Assembly: GCA_958348565.1 (NCBI GenBank)
Contig: CATVZP010000009.1
Coordinates: 1-42,944, forward strand
Source: an uncultured Collinsella sp.
GTDB taxonomy: Bacteria > Actinomycetota > Coriobacteriia > Coriobacteriales > Coriobacteriaceae
Length of the DNA: 42,944 nt
Direction: 5' to 3'
Below the pieces are notes generated by a model. That model worked only from the letters and a program-made list of their open reading frames with translations. It was not told the origin of the DNA and made no database searches. Both the position numbers and the translations under genes were made by a program. Shown piece by piece: positions 37,620-42,944 of this stretch (within the stretch, counting starts at the first letter, position 1; each line of letters opens with the position of its first letter).

Positions 37620-39479
37620 ATGAATCCGTATACTTCTTCCGGTTCGGTCGCCACGATGACGGCCAACGTGTCCGGCAACGATAGCCTCAGCGACTTGGGT
37701 GATGGCCCGCGTCAGCCCGGCGACCCCGAGCGCTACCCCGTGAGCGTGGTAACTCGCCGCCTACTGGGCTACGTCCGTCCGCACCGCGTCTCGTTTGCGG
37801 CGTCGTTTGTGAGCGCTGCCATCTCGGTGATCTTGCAGCTCTACACGCCCATCCTCATTGGCGAGGGCATCGACTTCATCGTCGCGGCGGGTCAGGTGGA
37901 CTTCGACGCCTTGCTGCCGCTTGTTGCCAAACTCGCCCTCGTCGTGGTGGGGGCCGCGGCCTTCCAGTGGCTGCAAGGCTATTGCGTCAACCGCCTGTCC
38001 TACGAGACGGTGCGCGACATGCGCGTGGAGGCAAGCGACAAGCTCAGCCGCATGCCGCTCAGCTTTATCGACGGCCATGCCCACGGCGACCTCATGAGCC
38101 GTGTGGTCAACGACGTCGATCAGGTGGGTGACGGCCTGCTGCAGGGCTTTACGCAGCTCTTTACCGGCGTCATTACCATCGTGGGCACGCTCGCATTTAT
38201 GCTCTCCATCAACCTGACCATGACGCTTGTGGTGGTGCTCGTCACGCCGCTTTCCATCTTTGCAGCCGGTGCCATCGCCAAGCTTTCCAATAAGAGCTTC
38301 ACTGCTCAACAGCGCATCCAGGGCCAACTCGGCGGTCATATCGAGGAGTATGTGGGTGAGCAAAAGCTCGTGGACGCCTTCGCCTACGGCCCGCACGCTC
38401 AACAGTGCTTCGATGTCCTCAACGCCGAACTCTATACGGCGGGCGAGCGCGCGCAGTTTATGGGTTCGCTTTCCAACCCCGGAACGCGCTTTATCAATAA
38501 CATCATCTACGCCGTGGTCGCCGTGATCGGCTGCGCGGGCGTGATCACAGGCGTGCCCGCGACGCTCACGGTGGGCGGCGTGCAGATCTTCCTGTCCTAC
38601 GCCAACCAGTACACTAAGCCGTTCAACGAGGTCACGAACGTCATCACGCAGATCCAGACCGCGTACGCCTCGGCGCGCCGCATGTTCGCGTTGCTCGATG
38701 CGTGCGAACAGGAGCCCGACGCTGTGGATGCCATTGAACTCGCCGCCCCGAAGGGCGAGGTTTCGTTTGAGCATGTGGACTTTAGCTATGTGCCCGACCG
38801 CAAACTGTTGCAGGATATCTGCATCGACGCCAAGCCCGGTATGCGCATTGCCCTCGTCGGTCCCACGGGCTGTGGCAAGACGACGCTCATCAACCTGCTG
38901 CTACGCTTTTACGATATCGATGCTGGGCGCATCGCGGTCGATGGTCGCTCCTCGCGTGACTACACGCGTGCGAGCCTGCGCCGCGCCTTTGGCATGGTGC
39001 TGCAGGACACCTGGCTGTTTGAGGGCACGGTGGCCGAGAACATTGCCTACGGTTGCCCCGATGCCACGCGCGAGCAGATTGTCGAGGCCGCCAAGCGCGC
39101 TCATGCACATAAGTTTATCGTGCAGCTGCCAGGCGGCTACGATACGGTGATCGGCGAGGGCGGCGGCACGTTTAGCCAGGGTCAAAAACAGCTGCTGTGC
39201 ATCGCGCGCGTCATGCTCACCGATCCGGCGATTCTGCTGCTGGACGAGGCAACGTCGAGCATCGATACGCGTACCGAGCTGCAGGTGCAGGCAGCATTCG
39301 ACGAGCTCATGGCTGGCCGCACGAGCTTTGTCGTGGCACACCGCCTGTCGACGATTCGCAACGCCGATTGCATCCTGGTAATGCGCGATGGCGAGATTAT
39401 CGAGCGCGGCACGCACGATGAACTGCTCGCGGCAGGCGGCTTTTACGCCGAGCTCTACCGCAGCCAATTCGCCCAGTAA
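37620..39479 (+). CDS. ABC exporter half-transporter with consensus Walker B (subunit 2, second pair)
   Basis: This 619-residue partner has a 30-residue polar N-terminus, a six-helix membrane domain (about 45-335) and an ATPase domain. Walker A is GPTGCGKTT, the signature FSQGQKQLL and Walker B ILLLDEATSSID with the Glu. The SQGQ signature and canonical Walker B complement the preceding subunit, giving one active and one degenerate ATP site. AAAGGAGGG lies 8 bp before ATG 37620, inside the end of the upstream gene. Confidence 0.93.
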   Translation: MNPYTSSGSVATMTANVSGNDSLSDLGDGPRQPGDPERYPVSVVTRRLLGYVRPHRVSFAASFVSAAISVILQLYTPILIGEGIDFIVAAGQVDFDALLPLVAKLALVVVGAAAFQWLQGYCVNRLSYETVRDMRVEASDKLSRMPLSFIDGHAHGDLMSRVVNDVDQVGDGLLQGFTQLFTGVITIVGTLAFMLSINLTMTLVVVLVTPLSIFAAGAIAKLSNKSFTAQQRIQGQLGGHIEEYVGEQKLVDAFAYGPHAQQCFDVLNAELYTAGERAQFMGSLSNPGTRFINNIIYAVVAVIGCAGVITGVPATLTVGGVQIFLSYANQYTKPFNEVTNVITQIQTAYASARRMFALLDACEQEPDAVDAIELAAPKGEVSFEHVDFSYVPDRKLLQDICIDAKPGMRIALVGPTGCGKTTLINLLLRFYDIDAGRIAVDGRSSRDYTRASLRRAFGMVLQDTWLFEGTVAENIAYGCPDATREQIVEAAKRAHAHKFIVQLPGGYDTVIGEGGGTFSQGQKQLLCIARVMLTDPAILLLDEATSSIDTRTELQVQAAFDELMAGRTSFVVAHRLSTIRNADCILVMRDGEIIERGTHDELLAAGGFYAELYRSQFAQ

Positions 39480-39605
39480 GCAAGACGTGGGGCAAATGAA
39501 TCAATCGGCAGACGGTGGTTTACATCTGCCACGTTAGTACTAAGATATTCATCTAATAAATTGCATTAGTGGCTTTAGTTTTGGGGGAAACGAGGCAACG
39601 TGACT

Positions 39606-40157
39606 ATGACGTGCTCTTTGGTGGTCAACAGCAAGAGCGGTAATACCAGGATGGTTTCGGGCGCGATCAAGCGCGCTCTGCAGGCTGCGGGTGTCGAGTT
39701 TGTCCATGCCGCGGCGTTGAGCGACGATGCGGATGCAGATCAGGTTGCACTCGAGGCGCAGGGCGCCTGTGCGGCCGACATGGTGCTCGTCGGTTTTTGG
39801 TGCGACAAGGGCGCATGCACGCCTTCGGTCGCGGCGTTGCTCTCCGCCTTGCACGGCAAACGCGTCTTCCTGTTTGGTACCTGCGGTTTTGGTGCCAGTC
39901 AGAAATATTACCAGCAGATTATCGATCGTGTGACCTCCAATTTGGCCGATGATGCCGAGCTGGTGGGCTGGGCAATGTGCCAGGGCAAGATGGGCCCCGC
40001 GGTCAAGCAGCGCTACGAGGCCATGCTCGAGCAAGATCCCGACAACGCCCGCGCTAAGTTGCTGCTCGACAACTGGGTTGCCGCAAAGGATCATCCCACC
40101 AAGGATGATCTGGACCATATGGCGGCAGAGGCCAAGAAGGCCGTGCTGGGCGAGTAG
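39606..40157 (+). CDS. Flavodoxin-family protein (BilS-like)
   Basis: This 183-residue protein has a flavodoxin fold: phosphate-binding VNSKSGNTRMVSGAI at the N-terminus, then VLVGFWCDKGACTPSVAALL and LFGTCGFG, which line FMN. A C-terminal part (GWAMCQGKMGPAVKQRYEAM, DHPTKDDLDHM) is unlike plain flavodoxins. GFW.DKG and the following pattern recall the small flavodoxin-like BilS proteins linked to bilirubin reduction, but no BilR-type oxidoreductase is in the window, so this is tentative. Starts at GTG 39600 or ATG 39606 are both possible; GAGG lies upstream of both. A strong terminator follows. Confidence 0.72.
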   Translation: MTCSLVVNSKSGNTRMVSGAIKRALQAAGVEFVHAAALSDDADADQVALEAQGACAADMVLVGFWCDKGACTPSVAALLSALHGKRVFLFGTCGFGASQKYYQQIIDRVTSNLADDAELVGWAMCQGKMGPAVKQRYEAMLEQDPDNARAKLLLDNWVAAKDHPTKDDLDHMAAEAKKAVLGE

Positions 40158-40200
40158 CTTCGCCGTTCGCGGTCCTTCGTGCAAAACAATACAAATGCGA

Positions 40201-40228
40201 AAGCCTCGAAGTTCTCGAGGCTTTTTTC
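40201..40228 (+). terminator. Intrinsic terminator of the flavodoxin-like gene
   Basis: AAGCCTCGA / TCGAGGCTT stem followed by TTTTT. Confidence 0.9.
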
Positions 40229-40262
40229 TTGACACTCGTGGGCGCAACCGTGGCAAGCGTTT

Positions 40263-40286
40263 GGGGTGACATTTTCCCATCACCCC
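40263..40286. repeat. Small palindrome GGGGTGA...TCACCCC
   Basis: Perfect 7-bp arms around CATTTTCCCA in the gap between two terminators. Size and position resemble the other small intergenic palindromes, but the sequence family differs. Confidence 0.4.
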
Positions 40287-40364
40287 GATGACGAGGTCGT
40301 CCTGGACAACACGCTCGCATGCGTTCGCTGGATGCATTCAGAGTGGGACATGCTTTCCGGATGC

Positions 40365-40390
40365 AAAAAAGGCCACATGACGTGGCCTTC
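40365..40390 (-). terminator. Intrinsic terminator of the LTA-synthase-like gene
   Basis: On the minus strand AAGGCCACG / TGTGGCCTT is followed by TTTT, 56 bp past the stop codon. Confidence 0.88.
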
Positions 40391-40445
40391 ATCTTATATG
40401 CCTCCGCCCGGACAGGCGTTTCAGTTATGAACTCGCAGCTAGTCG

Positions 40446-42746
40446 CTACTTGATCTTGGTCGTACCCGGTGCCAGGTTGGGGTCGGTCTCGTTGGCCTCG
40501 GTCTGGAAGTGCTCGGTGTACACGTTCTTGCCGTCGCGGAACATCTCGTAGTACTGCATCTTGGCGTAATCCTCACGCGCCTTGGTGGCGGCTGCTGCGG
40601 CGGCGTCGTCACCGGTGACGTTGGAGGAGAGCGCCCAGCGCAAGCTGGCGTCCTCGTAGCCCACGGAGTTGATGGCGGGCAGCGACTCGCGCAGCGTCAT
40701 GTGCGCCTTCTGGTAGTCGGTCAGCGGTGCGCCGATCAGCTGCATCAGCTGGGTGGACAGGTAGTTGGTGGACAGGTCGTCGACCTCGCTCGTCTGGTTG
40801 CAACCGGCAACGTCGTAGTTGGCCCAGATGATGTAGTCGGTCTGCCACAAGCGCTCCTGGTGGGTGGCGTCGTCCTCGCCGGTAAACCACTTGTCATTGA
40901 ACTTGGACGGGAAGAACGGCTGGTGATCGCCCCAGAACACCACGACTACCTTGCGGTCGAGCTTGCTCAAGGCGTTGAGGAAGTAGCGCAGCGCCTGATC
41001 GGACTGCTCGATGCACGAGACATACTCGTCGACATCGGACAGCGTGCCGTCCTCGACGGTCTTGGCGTCCAGGCCGGTCGTGTCGATATTCAGATGCATC
41101 TGCTTATCGACCGGCAGCAGGCCCGTGTCGTAGCCCGAGTGGTTCTGCATGGTCACGTCGAAGATAAACTGCGGATCGGCGTTCTGGTCGAGCAGCTCAA
41201 GAATCTTGTCGTAGGTAGCCTGGTCGGTCACCATGCCGCGCAGGGTGTCGGCCCCCTGGAAGTCGTTGATGGACAGGAACTGGTCAAAGCCAAAGTCCTT
41301 GTAGACGTTCTCGCGGTTCCAGTTGGTGGCGTGGTTGGGGTGCATGGCCGTGGTGGAATATCCGAGCGACTTGAACTGCTCTGCCAGGTTCCCGGTCGTC
41401 TCCATGTTGTAGATGGTGTAGGGGTACACACCCGAGCCCAGGTTGGCCATGGAGTTGCCGGTCATAAACTCAAACTCGGTATTGGCGGTGCCGCCGCCGT
41501 AGGCGCTCACGTAGAGCTTGCCGCGGCTGAGGCAGTTGGACAGGTTCTTAAAGTACTGCGGGCCTTCGTAGCCGGCGCGCATGTTCTGGTAGATGGACAG
41601 ATCCGAGAAGGTCTCGTTCATGATGGCGATGACCGTGGGCTTCTCGCTGTCGAACTGCTCCTTTGCGGCGGCGCGCTCGTCGCTCTTGGCCGCGTCGGAC
41701 TTGTCGTAGGCCTTGGCGTACTTTTTGAGCGTGGCCTTGGCATCGTCGACGGAGTAGTCGGCGGGTTTGGGCGGCTTGATGGACTGCGCTGCGCTAATGA
41801 AAGCGGGCAGGTAGCCCTCGCGCCAGTAGCTCTCGAGCGGGCGCCAGGTGTAGACGGTGATGCCGAGGGTGTTGTAGTAGTCGATAAGCGTGACGTGCGC
41901 GGTCACGCCGCCCAGGCACAGCACGGCGACGAGCAGGTTGGTGAGCAGCATGCGCTTGGCGTTGGCGGCGCCCTTCTGACGGTGCGGTGCCACCAGGCCG
42001 GCGTACTCGCACAGCAGCATAGCGATGGCGGTAAAGCCCATGGACAGCACGCAGAACAGCGAGATGGAGAAGGTGTAGCCGGTGCCGGCGACCGCGGCGG
42101 CGGTGGAGATGGCCGAAAGGTCGCCCGGCTGGATGGGCATGGATTTAAACGTGATGACGAAGAACTCGGCAATGCCCAGGACAAAGAGGGCAAAGGCCAG
42201 GATCGCGGGAGCTGCGCCGTGGCGCTGGAACAGGAAGAACAGGCCGACCATGAGCGTGGTGATGATGGCCCACTCGAGCAGGATGCATAGGGGGTAGACC
42301 CAGGTAAAGTCGTGGTTGGACGAAACCTCCATGCCCAGCAGCGCAAAAACGCCGGCGAGCAGCAGGCACAGGACGGCGGCGACGAGCGGTTTGCCCACAA
42401 AGGCGCCGCGCAAACGAGCGAGCTTGCCGGTGGGGGTGGGCGCATCGGCCGAGGCGAACGCAAAGACGCGCGGGGCGATGCGGTCGCGGGCGATACTGGC
42501 CCAAGCGCAGCCGGTGAGGATGGCATTGGTCAGGATGAGCATCACAAAGGCGAGCGGCTCGTTTTGCGCGACGAGACCAATAGCGCCCCAGACGGTCAAA
42601 AAGAGCTGGAACAGGCCAAAGGCGACGCTCCAGGCGAAGGCGCCCTTGGTGACGGTGCCCGACTGAGCGCGAATGGCCTTGGCCTCGCGCAAAACAAGGT
42701 AGACGGTCGCCGCAAGACCGACGAGCGAGATGGCGGCAGCGAACAT
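40446..42746 (-). CDS. LTA synthase-family sulfatase (phosphoglycerol transferase)
   Basis: This 766-residue protein has seven or so N-terminal hydrophobic segments (1-290), a linker rich in Lys/Asp/Ala (325-370) and an external alkaline-phosphatase/sulfatase domain. Metal and catalytic positions align with LtaS: Glu378 in MNETFSD, nucleophile Thr420 in GGGTANTEFEF, His469 in MHPNHATNW and Asp607-His608 in WGDHQPF. It should transfer glycerophosphate (or a similar group) from phosphatidylglycerol to a membrane or wall polymer; membrane layout is longer than the five helices of classical LtaS. ATG 42746 is chosen because GAGGAG lies 8 bp upstream; the GTG at 42761 is part of that site. Confidence 0.88.
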   Translation of the reverse strand: MFAAAISLVGLAATVYLVLREAKAIRAQSGTVTKGAFAWSVAFGLFQLFLTVWGAIGLVAQNEPLAFVMLILTNAILTGCAWASIARDRIAPRVFAFASADAPTPTGKLARLRGAFVGKPLVAAVLCLLLAGVFALLGMEVSSNHDFTWVYPLCILLEWAIITTLMVGLFFLFQRHGAAPAILAFALFVLGIAEFFVITFKSMPIQPGDLSAISTAAAVAGTGYTFSISLFCVLSMGFTAIAMLLCEYAGLVAPHRQKGAANAKRMLLTNLLVAVLCLGGVTAHVTLIDYYNTLGITVYTWRPLESYWREGYLPAFISAAQSIKPPKPADYSVDDAKATLKKYAKAYDKSDAAKSDERAAAKEQFDSEKPTVIAIMNETFSDLSIYQNMRAGYEGPQYFKNLSNCLSRGKLYVSAYGGGTANTEFEFMTGNSMANLGSGVYPYTIYNMETTGNLAEQFKSLGYSTTAMHPNHATNWNRENVYKDFGFDQFLSINDFQGADTLRGMVTDQATYDKILELLDQNADPQFIFDVTMQNHSGYDTGLLPVDKQMHLNIDTTGLDAKTVEDGTLSDVDEYVSCIEQSDQALRYFLNALSKLDRKVVVVFWGDHQPFFPSKFNDKWFTGEDDATHQERLWQTDYIIWANYDVAGCNQTSEVDDLSTNYLSTQLMQLIGAPLTDYQKAHMTLRESLPAINSVGYEDASLRWALSSNVTGDDAAAAAATKAREDYAKMQYYEMFRDGKNVYTEHFQTEANETDPNLAPGTTKIK

Positions 42747-42944
42747 GCTGAGACTCCTCACAAACTAAAACCTGCGAAAGCGGGGGTTTACCCGATTGTT
42801 AACAAGATATGCGCTGCAATTGGTGGCTGCGCACAACAACCAGCCATATTAACGCGCACGTGTGGCGGTGTGGCGCAATGTAGTGGCGACCTGCGCGATA
42901 ATGGACGGGAATTACACGGAAACGTAAAGGCTTCTTAAAGAATT

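Noticed and set aside
40509..42290. A 593-residue plus-strand frame opposite the LTA-synthase-like gene
   Set aside because: The translation is Gly/Val/Leu-rich low-complexity text without a family; the minus-strand gene has clear catalytic motifs.

Overview
The window looks like a piece of chromosome from a gut anaerobe of the class Coriobacteriia (Actinomycetota), most likely Collinsella or a close relative. This rests on high GC (around 60 percent by eye), actinobacterial gene types (a divergent EF-G-like GTPase, LCP and class B sortase genes), strictly anaerobic or fermentative accessory genes (larE, a single-domain flavodoxin), and intergenic DNA full of palindromic repeats. No ribosomal operon, phage, CRISPR array or full insertion sequence is present. 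The genes are core and housekeeping loci with many regulators and transporters.

Layout. 1-2.4 kb: PLP aminotransferase and PHP-domain phosphoesterase. 2.4-3.8 kb (minus): RlmD-type rRNA uracil methyltransferase. 3.9-4.1 kb: a 147-bp palindromic element. 4.2-6.4 kb: amino-acid ABC importer operon (Tat-like lipoprotein, permease, ATPase) behind a promoter with repeated TAAAGTG half-sites. 6.7-8.8 kb: EF-G-like GTPase with altered G3 and G4 motifs. 9.0-11.2 kb (minus): secreted EndA-type nuclease and LarE. 11.4-13.2 kb: HAD phosphatase converging on a LacI-family regulator. 13.3-13.65 kb: a cluster of five palindromic repeats. 13.8-15.6 kb: glmS. 15.7-17.7 kb: divergent GntR regulator and YeiH-type membrane protein. 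18-19.2 kb: a regulator resembling a degenerate sigma54 activator. 19.3-22.8 kb: cell-surface module (membrane protein, SPATG-anchored surface protein, class B sortase, LCP protein). 22.8-24 kb: nitroreductase and an orphan 96-residue protein. 24.1-28.4 kb: MarR regulator with a heterodimeric ABC exporter. 28.5-31.4 kb: CysE, DedA, IlvE. 31.4-31.9 kb: a palindrome and a possible MITE. 32-33.3 kb: LemA and a TetR regulator. 33.3-35.4 kb: tRNA-Ser(UGA), a TadA-glycerate kinase fusion and the SRP RNA. 35.7-39.5 kb: a second heterodimeric ABC exporter. 39.6-40.2 kb: flavodoxin-like protein. 40.4-42.7 kb (minus): LTA-synthase-like phosphoglycerol transferase. The last 200 bp hold only upstream sequence.

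How the genes fit together. GlmS (UDP-GlcNAc precursors), the LCP protein, sortase B with its probable substrate and the LtaS-like enzyme all serve envelope assembly. The amino-acid importer, IlvE, the class I/II aminotransferase and CysE serve amino-acid metabolism. Two ABC exporter pairs, one under a MarR repressor, probably handle toxic compounds or peptides.

The most unusual observations are the single-ORF fusion of tRNA adenosine deaminase TadA to a GarK-family glycerate kinase, within the tRNA-Ser/tadA/SRP-RNA order known from Firmicutes; a family of small palindromic repeats sharing a GGGACAG core; long intergenic hairpins; a 203-bp element with 22-bp imperfect terminal inverted repeats; and the surface protein/sortase/LCP cassette. 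All functions are inferred from sequence motifs without database searches.
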